Positions 12,632-24,626 of a stretch of 64,000 nt of DNA are shown here, piece by piece. Position 1 is the first letter of the stretch; every line of letters starts with the position of its first letter. Below the pieces are notes generated by a model. The model was not told the origin of the DNA, did no database searches, and saw only the letters and a list, made by a program, of their open reading frames with translations. Origin of the DNA: Poronia punctata (lineage: Eukaryota > Ascomycota > Sordariomycetes > Xylariales > Xylariaceae); NCBI GenBank assembly GCA_022579005.1, contig MU401554.1:52345-116344 (forward strand), read 5' to 3'. Position numbers and translations under genes: made by a program.

Positions 12632-13881
12632 TCAGAATGTCGTAGGAAGTTTCGGATAATCCTTAGCACGGGCATCCAAGTCGGCAAAGATGGCGGTAGA
12701 GTCATCCCCCTTCAGGTCTTCCATCCTATGAGTATCTTCGTCTTCTAGTTTCTCTAGTTCCTCCACCGGCTTTTCTTTGTCCTCCCCTTCGTCTTCCTTT
12801 TGCGGCTCCGTGGCCTTTTCGAGACCGCTCGATTCGCCAACGAGTAAGAACTGCGTAGAGACGTAATCGAGGTGATTTGGCTTCGATGGCAGCCAGCGTA
12901 GGTTTCGGAATTCGTCTTGTACCCTGAATTCATACAGGTTGGTTAGTATGTACCGTTATAGTCAGATTTCCGCCCAAGACTCGACTTACTCCTTGGGATA
13001 CTCGGGACCCTTGGGAAGCGCTGTTCCCCTCGGCGCATCATATTTAGGATTTCTCGTGCTAAGGATGAAACTTCCTTTGTCTTTCAGTCCCAGATCCTTT
13101 TGCACTTCACCAAGCTCAGACGGCAACGTGATCATGTACGCGAGATGAGTTTCCCGTCCCGTCGTGGTGATGGCGTAGACACCTTCGGCAGCCGGGGTAA
13201 CCGCCGGCGTGTGTCTTGTACCCTTGGTCTTCGTCTCGTACTCTGAACCCGAGAGGAATTCGTCCTTGAGCGTCTTGAATGACGCGTCAGACTTCTCCAC
13301 GAAAGCGATCCATCTATCCCTGCCGCTGCGCGGGAACACTTTCTTCGGTACCGCGATTAGTCTCGTGTTGCCGGCGTCTTGGATCGTGCCCTCTCCTAGC
13401 TTGGCCTCTTTGTCTAGAGGCCGCAACACCATGTAACTGCGCTGGATCTCGTCGACGTTGCTCGGTTCGGTTATCTCTACGCGGCCGCGGAAAAAGAAGT
13501 ATATGAGTCCCTTCTCCAGGATGTTGGACGGGACTATTCCTTGACGGGCATTGGGTTGTTCGGCATTCTGTATATGGTTTCCATTTGCGCGGCCATCGAT
13601 ACTGTCGGATCCACTCTCTTGTGATTTCGTAGGGACATGGCCATTTCCATATGCCTCTGTGGGACTGGGATTGGTTTCAGCAAGGGCGCATATACGCTTT
13701 TAAGGAAGGAAACGTGGATTATGATATACCTTGGTATTCTGTCTTCGTCGTCTTCTTTCTTGGTACGTTTCGGACTTGGTGACGCCTTATCTTGGATCTG
13801 ATGTTTCGAGCCCGCCCCGTCTTCCTTCTTCTTGTCACTATTTGTAGCGCCGTTCTTCTCGGCGGCTCTAGTGGTAGGCAT
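12632..13881 (-). CDS. Conserved fungal protein of unknown function
   Basis: Three exons (13730-13881, 12990-13664, 12632-12923, read leftwards) give 372 residues with introns of 65 and 66 nt. The ATG at 13881 was chosen because the in-frame codon further up (13905) is GTG and this ATG has A at -3. The N-terminus is lysine/acid rich (KRTKKEDDEDR, nuclear-localisation-like). A compact conserved core runs from ILEKGLIYFFFRGRV through a KKVFPRSGRDRW segment, a GTRHTPAVTP segment, and SELGEVQKDLGLKDKGSF to the GPEYPKE-VQDEF splice join. The C-terminal 60 residues are acidic and low complexity. Homologues are widespread in ascomycetes and some are labelled as BTB-domain transcription factors, although no BTB fold is evident to me here. 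A nuclear role is inferred only. Confidence 0.75.
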
Positions 13882-14569
13882 CGTGTCAGGAATCACTCTA
13901 TTCACTTCCAGTCTGAATTCAAGGTGGGCTTGTTACTAGTTGGGAATCGCGACCAATGGTATGTAATAATGGTTGGTTATTTTTGCAATTGGTAGAAACT
14001 TGGATTAAGTTGTAGATGGGCTTCTATACATTATTTCTTCACCGCGACTCCCCATTCATCCCATCTCTTGGTAATGACGACCTGAGAGTTCCCAAAGCCA
14101 CCTCCGTAATGAGCTCATCAATCTGATGTCATTGCAGGGTCCAGGTACCATTGCGTTTACTAGGCTAGCGCCAGGGCCAACAGCGCTAGTCCCCCGATGC
14201 TGCATCGTACCTGAAGGAGGTAGAAAATTACCTAGAATGTCCAGGTACATTTAAGTACTGCTTCTGCGTGGCAGGCTACAACGTTACTTGTAAATACATG
14301 CCAAGTAGGGGTCACACATGCTGTTACCTACGCGCAACGACTAGACTTAGACTACCTAGATGTACGTGTCTGTGTATTGTACAATCTGTTAGAAATACAA
14401 AAGAAGAAATTATTGTCTCTAAGGTACTCGTAGGTAGCTGCTTACATGACATGTCCTCTATTATCTGTTTGGAACAATTGTTAGTCCATAAATATCAGAG
14501 TAAACTGCACGTGTATCTACGAGATCTAATCGTCATAATCTTGATATACAAGGGTTGCAAAAAAGACAA
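13882..14569. other. Intergenic region upstream of the conserved fungal protein
   Basis: This holds the promoter of the minus-strand gene and the DNA downstream of the tRNA. One TACTCGTA lies at 14425. Nothing else was recognised. Confidence 0.5.
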
Positions 14570-14677
14570 TGTCCCGTGTGAGGATCGAACTCACGACTTC
14601 CGCATTTCGGTATAATCTCCTCAGTATTTCCCAAGGAATTATAAGAACGGCACGCTAAACCACTGCGTCAACGGGAC
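14570..14677 (-). tRNA. tRNA-Ile(UAU) with intron
   Basis: Read on the minus strand, the gene starts GTCCCGT and ends ACGGGAC plus an A discriminator, a perfect 7-bp acceptor stem. The D arm (ACGC/GCGT) and T arm (GTGAG-TTCGATC-CTCAC) are canonical and supply A and B boxes. The anticodon loop reads CTTATAA, giving anticodon UAU at 14643-14641. An intron of about 34 nt follows position 37 (about 14639-14606), as expected for the canonical nuclear tRNA intron site. The anticodon stem is CCGTT against TGCGG, with one G-U and one U-U pair, so the exact intron boundary or isotype carries some doubt. A UAU tRNA reads the rare AUA codon and often carries an intron in fungi. Confidence 0.8.
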
Positions 14678-15382
14678 TTTGTGTGATTTGTGATTTGTGC
14701 TTCGCGCCGTTTTCTCTATTGTACCTAGAAGAAGAAGAGGAAGATAAACAAATCCCGTCCCTAGTGCATTATTTACTATCTAGCTTGAATGTCGATATAC
14801 AAACGGTAACAAATTGACCCCCAAAACAACTCTTTCTCCCCTTTTCTAACTGTAGGGTAGGTTGTACAAGAGGGGGGGGGGGAGGAGGAGGAGGGAGAGG
14901 GGTCTTTTATACGTATGAGGCATTTGCACGCGTCAATTCCATATGCCCGGCAATTGTATCTAGTGCCTGCCGAATAGGGATTCCGCTCCAGCTTGATAGG
15001 GTATGTATTCTTTTCAAGAGCAGGTCGATGGAGTTTTTGATCCTTGGCACCAGCGATTCATGCAGGTAACCGATGATTTACCGGGCGATAACTTCAATTC
15101 CCTACCTACCGCTTGCCGTCTACTTGGCTGTCAATGAACAAGATGAGCGTCGAAGAGAGGCATTCCATTCCATTTCCTATTCGTCTCCGAGCTTACACAT
15201 AGGTAATGATTAGGGGCACACATAAGCGTGGTAAAAAGGAGGCCTATCTTGGTGAGATTACTCCCTACCTCGATCCAAGTTAAGAGATATCATTTAATTA
15301 TATTACTCGGTTAAAAATATATATATGGTAAATATGTACTTTATGTAGTAAAGCTGCCACAAAACCTTGCCCAGACATTCCG
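14678..15382. other. Intergenic region with G-rich tract
   Basis: A run of 11 G followed by GGA repeats lies at 14872-14896. The rest has no recognised feature. It covers the tRNA upstream flank and the 3' flank of the GH89 gene. Confidence 0.5.
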
Positions 15383-17907
15383 CTATATAGTGAATAACGA
15401 ACCGAGGGACTCAACTACAGCAGCTATGACTGCTTGTAGATCCTCTGTAGGGTCTTCCGGCTCATTGTCATCCGTCGTCTGGTAAACCCACTCCGATTCC
15501 CACTCCAGCAATTCGCCCGCAAAGACCTTCTGGTTATACTTATCCGGCGGAGTAGCTACAAGGTACTCGACAAACTTCTGCCAACGTGGCAGATAGTATG
15601 TCGAGACCAGACCGCTCCAGGCACGTGACGCATAATCCGATATCTGTCCTGTCGGTCCCCAGAGCGTCACTTGGTTGCGGGCGTTGTACTCGAGGAAATC
15701 CGCAATGACGGCGTGATCTGGATCGGACGCGTTAGCAGTGGCCCGGGCCGCAGAGATCCAGGTTGATAGTCTAAAGTTCTCATTCGTCGCTAGGACCGAG
15801 TCGAGCGCGGATAGGAGTTTGTCAAATTTCTTCCCCTGCGCCTTGAGTGCACAATCCCGGAATTCCGAGTCTGCGGTTGAGGTATAGGTTGAGATGAGTT
15901 CCTGGTAGTATGGTATAAAGGCGTTGGCGAGTAGCTGGCGTGTAAAGTCAACGAGGTCGTACTGATAAGCCGGGTTCGAGAACAGCGTCTGCTCTTCTAG
16001 GCCTGCGCGGTATAGCCTGTCCCAGGCCGCGACCACGTCGGCGGGATCGTAGTTGATAAGGGTGGGGTGGTGGCCTGTGCGGTTCAACAACCCCTTCATG
16101 TTGGGTATGAGTTCGTAAATGCCCTTGGGCACGGCGTTGGCAACTAGGTTGGTGTTGTTAAAGACTGTCGGCCGTAGGATCTCCCACGCTTCGTAGAGGC
16201 CCTCGGGAAGATTGCCGTTGCTTGCACCGTACCGTGTGCTCACCCAATTTTGGAAGTAAGCCTCGGTGTCGATTGGAGTTTTGCTCCAAGCCTGGTCTAG
16301 AAGGAGGTCGTACATGATTTCATTACCTTCGAGACCTTCAGGGGTTAGACCGAAGCCCACAAGCGTTTCGCTTGCTTCGACCGCTTCTATCGCGTTGACG
16401 GTTATGTTCATGATCTGGCCATACTATGAAGAGACATGTGTGAGTACGGTAGAAAGCAATATGGGGGCTGCGGGAGGCTCTTACCAAGCCATAGTTCCCA
16501 CCATAGTCGTGTAACTGGCACCATATCCAAGGCTTGCCGTAGAATGAGCTAGTCCGCTGCCATTGCGGCTGGGACTCGGAGAACAGGTCAAGAATGAGCA
16601 TGTCGGAGTCGACGGTTACGCCACCCAAGAAGGCCTTGACGCGTGCATTCGTCCAAAAAGCCGAATTGGACGAGAACAACCAGCCTTGCATGAGCCAGAT
16701 GGCACTAGGATCTGCGGCTTTGAGAGATTTCCACGTGTTCTTACTGACGCTCTCGAGATAACCCAGATCGCCCGATGCTGGGTTGTTCTCGTTAAACTGG
16801 TCCAGCGTCCACAGATCCGTGACATTTCCGTAATACGCCTTCTGTTTCGACACGAAGCGGACCTGGAGTTCCTCAAACAGGGGGTCAAAGGGGTCAAGGA
16901 AAGTGGCGTTTGTATACCGGGTCGGGAAATCTTCCCAGGTCGAACCATTCGAGACGTTGGCGGTGGGGTAGACATGTGTGATAGCCCGAGGGGTGTATCC
17001 CGGGAACGCAGGAAGGATGGGCTTGATGCCGAGCTCTACCATGCGCTCTACAATCTTCAATTGCAGTGCGAACTGGTCCTCAATCCACGACTCCGGCATC
17101 GAGCCACCCCAGGAGCCCTGGATGTTGCCGAAGTGGTTCCAGGCAAGGAAGGCCGGGCCGCTTACAAAATCTTCGAGGTCAGCATCTGTGAAGCCCATTT
17201 CACGAAAGACTTCGATGTAGATCTTCTCAAACCCGATCCAGGCCAGAGCGATATTGATGCCCCGGATCGCCATCCAATCCAGATGCTCTTCCCATTCCTC
17301 CCAACTCCAGAAGGCAGATGTGTAAGAGGTTGTCACTATGAATACTTTAGTTAGCAAGATGAAGCTGTAAACACTGTCCAGCGGGTGATGTCAACTCACC
17401 TGTGTTTAGGTAGTACCGGTAAGGCACAATGCTCGAGCCCGTTAGTGGGGTCTTGAGCGAGGGTAGTTCACTAGGGGCATTGTGTAACTGGCTTCCAACA
17501 AACCACCAAATGTCGACATGAGCCTCATTTGACAAGTAGGCATGGAGACTAAAGTACGAGTAGTGCTGCAGTTAGCCACATCGTATATTTGCCTCGCCCG
17601 AAGGAATCAACGCATGTAACACCCACCCTGCAAATAGACCGCCCACCGTATTGCCTTGCACAAGGATGGCGCCGTCGCTCGTGCTTGAGACGTTATAGCT
17701 ATCGTTTACAAGCCCTGTGTCAACTTCGTCAAGATCGGCTTCGCTGTCCGATTGTAAATCTACGACCTCGAACTTGAATGATCCTGCATGCTGTGGCAGA
17801 CGGCGGTGAACAAAAGATTCAACACCAGCTGTGGATGCTGCGGTTCTTATGGCGACGACGCCGGCGACCACTGCGGTCCATCCGACGAGGATGTTGAATG
17901 TACGCAT
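15383..17907 (-). CDS. Secreted alpha-N-acetylglucosaminidase, GH89 (NAGLU family)
   Basis: Four exons read leftwards (17627-17907, 17400-17548, 16485-17335, 15383-16423) give 773 residues; introns are 78, 64 and 61 nt. The N-terminus is a signal peptide (hydrophobic ILVGWTAVVAGVV core), so the enzyme is secreted or vacuolar. NAGLU hallmarks are WSWEEWEEHLDWMAIRGIN, WNHFGNIQGSWGG, the acid/base motif DQFNENNP (Glu about 326), CQLHDYGGNYGLYGQI, and GFGLTPEGLEGNEIMYD with the nucleophile-region Glu about 456. The family removes terminal alpha-linked GlcNAc; in animals this acts on heparan sulfate, which fungi lack, so the natural substrate is open. In intron 1 the acceptor TTTAG was preferred over an earlier CAG because it keeps frame (GLFAGGLHAYL) and sits properly after a CTAAC branch site. 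Confidence 0.9.
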
Positions 17908-20900
17908 GGCGGGCGACCTTCTTGGGCTCCGAGTCCCAGCACGTTAGGTCTACGTCGACCTAGCAGAATGTTGCTGGAAAACAACAAGAAAATTTACGTG
18001 TGGAAGTGAGTGACGTCGCGGAGAGACCATCCTGTAGGCCCCGTTTACAATGTATCCTACCTACTTTATTTTACCAAGTACGAGTAATACTTGCTTGGCA
18101 ATGCCTTGCCCTATCAAGACAATCTCGACTAAACATTGTCGTGATTTCCGACACTGCAAGAAAAACAGGGGTTAAGGTTGGTGGGTAAAAGTGTGTGGAT
18201 CAATCATTTCCCCCAATACCTACCTTACCTAAAAGAGGATAAATTATTCCTTCTGATTTGATGTAACGTCACTGACCCAATATACCATAACTAAATATAT
18301 CTGATAAAGCGATCACGATTCCCGTAAAAAAGATAGCTTATACATATTTCTATAAGCGCTAGCAGCCACCCTATTTTGCTTTTCTTTCTTACAAGTACCT
18401 AGTTCTTAGTATTACCAAACAGCACCGACGACAGACTACCCTTCCATTGTCCAAGGCCTTCTATTCGTAAATAGTATTCCTACACCCGAAGCACGTATAT
18501 TGTCTATTATCAAACACTTGTACCTACTTGCCAACATAGGACCTTCGTACCTAATTCCTTTCACTACGATCCTGACGGCCGGAACGATTTGTTTGTTGGC
18601 CCAAAGTGGTCGCATATAAGGTAAGATATAGCTTGGCTCATGACTAGAAAGAACGGAGCCCGACTCAGATAGCGACTTAAATGGTAGGGGATATGCCGAA
18701 CAAGGTCCTGTCAATTTTCTAGCACCAAGAAAGGCGCATGAGCAGAGACTATATCATTAGCCAAGGATGTATCGCCACAACTGCAGACGGGGGAGTGCAT
18801 ATGTCACTCCTGAGATCAGTCAGTACTTGCCGAAACACTCACACATGAGTGATCATTCGGTGCTTTCTAGTTGATACAGCTATGAAACCATATTCTAGGC
18901 GAGCCCGCGATCCCGTATCGACGGTAACCAGCAAAAAATCAGCTGACCATCCAGTCCTTGTAGTAAATACCGGACGCTGCAGCTACGGCAGTAAAGGAAG
19001 GGGAGGTAGATAGGTCGATTCCATCCAGGGCAGCCAACCGGCGAACACTGGCGAGACAGCAGATAGTAAGCAGTAATAGCAGGAGTGTCTAGACCCAAAA
19101 TGAAAATTCACGCAGCGACTTGCATGCTCATGGCGAGTTTATATCGATTCCGACTCGGTTGACCTGTGATTGTCGCAAGATGTGTTTTGGGTTCGTAGCC
19201 CGCACAGCTCAGGGACAGAACCACGGCTCACCCACGCATTTCAATACCATAATCAGGCTGGCGGTAATAAAGAATGCGAATCAATTGAGATAGGCGACAC
19301 TGGGAAAGGTTTGAAAAGGGGCAAAAAAGTGCTCAGTCACAATGTACGTGAGATATACCGCACGATTCTGGTAGGAAAAGAGTGACAGAGGACATGGCTG
19401 TCATCAACGGCCAACTCTAGGAGAAGGAAAGAATACTCAGCTATAATCTTGCCATAGACCAGCTCCCGTAACCTAACAATTAGAACCTATCAATGTCTTC
19501 ATTTGCGTATTCGTACAGAAGCGAAGACTAAGTTGCCCAACCCTCCTTGACTGTAATAATAAGGGAACTTTTGCCCCTTAATCAAGCGCCCGTCGCGCCA
19601 GTTAACCCTCATCAAAGTGGAATAAAATAACTGAGCCCACCGGAAAGATGTAGACCGTTTAATAATACCTGCGATAGCGCATTTTTGAGGCAGCATGGCG
19701 ACATTGGACGGGGGGAGGAAATCTCCGTACATGCGAAGAGAGACCGGAGGGTATTGTGTAACGGTTGACATGGCAATAGGCCACGACAGTGACCACGGTT
19801 CGAGGGGAGGTGTAAACCAATTCCCGAGACCATTACCGAACAGTACCTAAGCAACATCAGAAACACCCAAGCTCATCTATCACAAATTGTCCAGTCAGGC
19901 GATAACTAACAAGGGTAGAGTAGAGTATCAATATTCAACCCCTCCTGAGCTGACTGCATCGTAACAGCTGGCATCGTAAGATGGTACTAACCATCGATTC
20001 CTCGGAGAGGCTGAAAAGAAGAGATAGCGTCTCGATCTACCACCTCAACATATGTTTAGGGTCTCGGAGTCGGGGCATATCAATGCTTGTTTGCCGGCAG
20101 AAAGCAAGCCTTCCGCTCAGAATGGTTAGGTTAGGGCCCTAGAAAAGCAGATCGAAAAAGGGATTGGCAGCTTTGTTACGTGATGAAAAAGCCCTTTCTG
20201 ATTCGCATAGAACCATGCGACCTGACCTGGGGTAGTACTCTAATGCACTCCATGGTTTTACCTAGTCTATTGGCCCCAAGTGTCGAGACCGAAATCACAA
20301 TCCCCTCTTTTTGTGTCATTCCAAGGCGACATGGTGGAATTGGGAAGCGGTGGAGTGACTGGAGTCCGCTGTAGTCTAGAAATACCCCAGGTTCGCCACA
20401 ATATCAGACCAAGATTGAAAAACCAAGACTATATTACCTACTAGTTTAGCATGTGTGGTTCAACGTAGAACAACTTTAAAGGTGGTTTCATACCTACCTA
20501 GGTATAGGACAGCAAACCTTAATAGGTCGACAGTGGCCAACAGGGAAGGGTGCCTTCGAGCTCCCACGACGTAATGCGGATTTGTTCAACTAATTGACGT
20601 ATGGGCAACGATGAGTCCAGCCCCAGCCTTGTCTGATCATCACGGCTGTCATAGCGAGTGATGACACTATTCGGGGAGTCTAGTTTTGCCGCCGCCTAGG
20701 AAAATGATATAACACTTATCGGGTGTTACGACATTTTCCACGGACCCGAAGAGGGTCATCGACCCGGCGGACCCGGAATCCTCTCTTCCATCGTCGCTCG
20801 TTCGCCCTTCATCCTTGGCCGGCTTCAGTCAACACTGTTGGTCGATCCAGGTTAAAGAAGAATACTTGCAGACGATATGCCGGGAAATTAAGCGTTGCTA

Positions 20901-23582
20901 GGTATAGCCACCCGGTCTTTTCCTACTGCAGTACCTTGCATAGCAGATCAGTATACTAGTGATGCAACAGGTATTTATCCTTATGTCCCTTGCTGTGTTA
21001 CAAATAGGCTACATAGTATGATAGTAGTACCTCCAAGGTTAGCATGCATTCAACGTGTAGAAACATTACCAGACCCCAGATAGTCTAATGTATGTCAAAT
21101 TTAGCTTTATCTCTTGCTCAGTAAGGTACCTAGGTTCAGTGCTTAGTTAGACTACGAGACTGGCAAGAGCTGAAAGAGCAACAATGACACTCATACCGTA
21201 ATAGGTAGCCCCATGATGTCAAATATGGAGATTAATACTATGCGTACCTACCTACTTAGGTAAGAATTGTGTACGTGCGTAGATAAGGGAATGAGACAAG
21301 GCAATCTAGCAATGTCATCATTTTGAATATTAAAAGTTCCCCGTTTGTCTGCTTGACGTACTCGTACATCTATTGTGTATTAATAAGAGTCATGTACGTA
21401 CGTGTAAGAAGTGTACGAGTATTTCTAGGCCAAAGGTAATGGTAAAGTGCACCGGCAATTAGGCGAATGCTGATTGGATGTAAAAATTATGTAAGAGTTG
21501 GAGATGTTACACCACAAACCGGGGAAAAGTGCAAAACAGCAGTTGTGGCCTGGTTTTCATGCGAGGATGCTCTTGCTACTTGTTGTGCAGGTGCAGGTGC
21601 TGCTGCATGCCTACCTTACGTACATATTTACTGCTCATCCCTAATCTAAAATTATTAAAAGGTAAAATAGGCTGGTTACAGGACAACAGACAGCACGTCT
21701 CTGTCCTATCAGACCCCCGATCCCATGTCCCTCCTTTTCCTCGAACAGAAACAGAACAGGGCTAGGTGGCTAGGTATCTTGGATGAAACTCGGCGTCATT
21801 ACTCCTCTGAAGATCATTGCTAACTGTATCACGGTGGATTCTAGAAGGTAGAACAAGAGATTTCTATATCGGGATTGGTGGCGCGCGCACGTAATTCTCT
21901 TCTACCATTCTCTTCTCAGACTCTTCTCACCTTAAACCCTTGTAGGGTCGATGACGATGAATTAGGCAAGTATTCAAAGTATTCTCAAATTAGCCATTTA
22001 GTACTGCTTCATATACCGTGGTAGAGGAAGATCCCCTGTCGATCGGCGCCGATCCAAGTGCCGGCGCTAATGATGGCAGAAACAGACCCAGCAGGCAAGC
22101 CAAGAAGGCCCAAACCCACTCCAAGAGTCCAAGACCCCCCCCCAACTTCCAAGCCTTTGCCCCAAACACGCAATTGTTCCTATTCTCTCGCTGACGAAAA
22201 GAAGAAAAATACCACTGTTCCGCCCAATCCAGCTCCATCTAGACTGAATACCCTTAACCCACGAGGGGGCCACGAGGGATTGTGGACTACGGTATTTGAA
22301 TTGTGGATTGTGGAGGTCTTGACTCTTACTCATACCGTATTGGTAACTGTAGGTACCTAATACCTAGTACCATGGACAGTACACAATGGGTTTTGTTGAC
22401 CTGCGCCACGACAATATTGACACTGACAACCAAGGTTATGTAATAATCATATGAAAAAAAAACGATAGTCCCTACCTCTACCTTTGGACCAGCCTCGCTA
22501 GCCTCTCAATAATCAGACAAATGATTTGATGAGACTGTAAAAAAACACAATCGGCCGTGGTCGGAGAAGCGTGGTGAGCTCATATAACCCGCACATGGCA
22601 TTATCTTGTTACAGCGGTGAGATGACGGGAAAAAGGCACGACGACAATGCAGCTGATGGGTTGATTCGAATATTCAGCCGTCCACAGCATGCAGTGCATT
22701 TTCTGCAAACAGAACAACGAAAGCTGAAGGTGCAATATACTTCTTCCGCGACTAATCTGTTAGGTTTACATGCTGATCGGCGCAAAACACTCGGATCGGA
22801 TGGATGGAGTTCTTATCTCGACATAGCGGGATTTCAGTTAGATAGGATGGGCAGACGATGAGTTCAGATACTCATCTCTCTGTCGGGGGATAGGGCTGCC
22901 CTAACCGCGGCAAGTCACGATGTAAACGCCATGTTGAGTTAATCAGGGCCGGCGATCGATGCCCTGCCCAGAGATGGTTCCTGCACCTGTACTCAATGTA
23001 TAGGCAGACCGTAGTCTATTCTAGGTAGTCTGGCAGTCTGGCACGTCTGGTTCTGTCTGGGGTCCAAAGCCAAAGAGGATGCACACCTTGGTGCACGCAA
23101 CGAGACTCGATGGCAGGTCAAACAAACTAGACAGGAAAAACTGGAGTGACGGCCGGGTTCTGAACAAGCCTACGCCGATCACACAAGAAATATGGGGATG
23201 CGCCACAACACCAACAACCATTCCTGAAGCTTGTCCACCGCGAAGCGGAACCGGGGCATCCTTGCACTTGTTCATCCCTAAACTACTGATCTTCATTGTC
23301 ATAGCCCTCGGGCAGACCCTCGAAGGGAAGAAGGGAAGAGAATTGGATCTCCTTCGAGGTGACTTACCTACCTTTCTCAGTTCAGATAACCGGGGCCTAT
23401 GAACCGGCTCGAGGTAGTTATATATCGCCGCTCCCTCCCGTCTTCTCTACCCATTCTTTTCCACTCATCAAGCACAACATTGCAAGCTGGTCTTCTGCAT
23501 CTCATTTGAAACAGGTTTCACTCTCTCTATCAGATCAACAAAACACTCTTTTACTATACATAAAAGATTTATCACCGCCAAA
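17908..23582. other. 5.7-kb gene-poor region
   Basis: No ORF in this stretch shows a recognisable domain, and ORFs of 60-107 codons overlap on both strands without a consistent splice structure. TACTCGTA-class octamers lie at 18079, 21359 and 21414, with several ACCTACCTA/TAGGTAGG clusters near 20495 and 21245. No terminal repeats or transposase fragment were recognised. The last 170 bases form the promoter of the gene at 23583. Confidence 0.5.
23419..23425 (+). promoter_or_regulatory. TATA-like element
   Basis: A TATATAT element lies about 160 bases before the ATG of the secreted repeat protein and is followed by a CT-rich leader and a good start context (CCAAAATGG). This makes the plus-strand reading of that locus the likely one. 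Confidence 0.55.
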
Positions 23583-24056
23583 ATGGTCCGTATCTCGATC
23601 CCTCTCGTCGCCGCGGCCCTCCTCCAGGTCGGCTCGTCCCTCCCCATTGAGGAGCGACAGGAGCCTCCCATCTCCTTCCCCTTCCCCACGGGCTTCCCGA
23701 CCGGCTTCCCTACCGGGTTCCCTACTGGGTTCCCTACCGGCCCACCAGGCGGCGGCTGGCCTACCGGCTTCCCCACCGACTTCCCCCCTCCTCCCACGGG
23801 CTGGCCTACCGCCTTCCCCCCGCCTCCGGTAGCCCGTGATGTCGGTGACGATGTGCCTCCCCCGCCACCCACCGGTTTCCCCACCGGCTTCCCTACCGGA
23901 CCCCCAGGCGGCTGGCCTACCGGCTTCCCCACCGACTTCCCTCCTCCTCCCACGGGCTTCCCTACCGGCTTCCCCACGGGCTTCCCCACCGACTTTCCCC
24001 CTGCTCCCACGGGCTGGCCTACCGCCATCCCCCCTCCTCCTCCCGCCCGCAACTAA
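23583..24056 (+). CDS. Small secreted FPTG-repeat protein
   Basis: A single exon encodes 157 residues. The first 20 or so form a signal peptide (MVRISIPLVAAALLQVGSS), followed by EERQE and then almost nothing but proline-glycine-rich repeats: FPTG tetrapeptides (12-bp units), GWPTGFPTDFPPPP and WPTAFPPPP blocks. A larger block is present twice, each copy ending in PPPP-x-AR followed by D or N, so the gene grew both by short-unit slippage and by block duplication. There are no cysteines in the mature part. A cell-wall, surface or matrix role is plausible from composition but no family was recognised. Two long antisense ORFs (194 and 228 codons) are by-products of the GC-rich repeat. Confidence 0.8.
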   Translation: MVRISIPLVAAALLQVGSSLPIEERQEPPISFPFPTGFPTGFPTGFPTGFPTGPPGGGWPTGFPTDFPPPPTGWPTAFPPPPVARDVGDDVPPPPPTGFPTGFPTGPPGGWPTGFPTDFPPPPTGFPTGFPTGFPTDFPPAPTGWPTAIPPPPPARN

Positions 24057-24626
24057 ACTGGGCAAAGGCGAGGGTTGGGTAAGAGTATGAACCGAGTCGG
24101 GCGCAACACCACGGGGGTGGGAAACAACGACCAAGCCCGGCCGACGGCTTCCTGTTCTATGAAGCTGGAATTTATGTGATGTGAGGGAAGGATCGAGTTG
24201 GAAAAAAGGGAATTTCATCATTCACTTCGCCTTTTAACCAAAGTGTATTTGGTTCCATTCTTTATTCGAGTGCAGGAACCCCCCTTTAGGGGTCAAACCC
24301 CCCTACTGTATAGCAAAGTCTCAAAACCATGGGGGGTTTGGGAGAAGTGGATGAGCTTTTTTTGAGGAGGATGTTTTGGCGCGTATATATATTTCAACAC
24401 AAAAGAACATAGCCCATTTCCTACTAAAATATGTGTGTCTGCTTGATAGATTAAATGTGAATGTTATGGGTATACAACGTGACATATCTTTGTTTGTCGG
24501 ACCTGTCATGATCAAGGCCTCTTAACTCTAGCTGGACTACTCCAGCGTTGATGTTATATAATGGCCTCGGATAATAACAGCCAAAAACCCTAGAGGAGGT
24601 ATCCGATATAACACAACACCGAGTAT

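Noticed and set aside
13534..13905. 123-codon unspliced frame at the start of the conserved fungal protein
   Set aside because: After residue 50 it runs through the first intron and a wrong frame; splicing at 13729-13665 restores the frame leading into ILEKGLIYFFF.
16563..17354. 263-codon plus-strand ORF inside the GH89 gene
   Set aside because: It is the exact antisense shadow of the GH89 catalytic exon; the minus strand shows unmistakable family motifs.
23468..24221. Two long minus-strand ORFs (194 and 228 codons) over the FPTG repeat
   Set aside because: They arise because a GC-rich 12-bp repeat is open in several frames; neither has a signal peptide, and the plus strand has a start context, TATA box and signal peptide.
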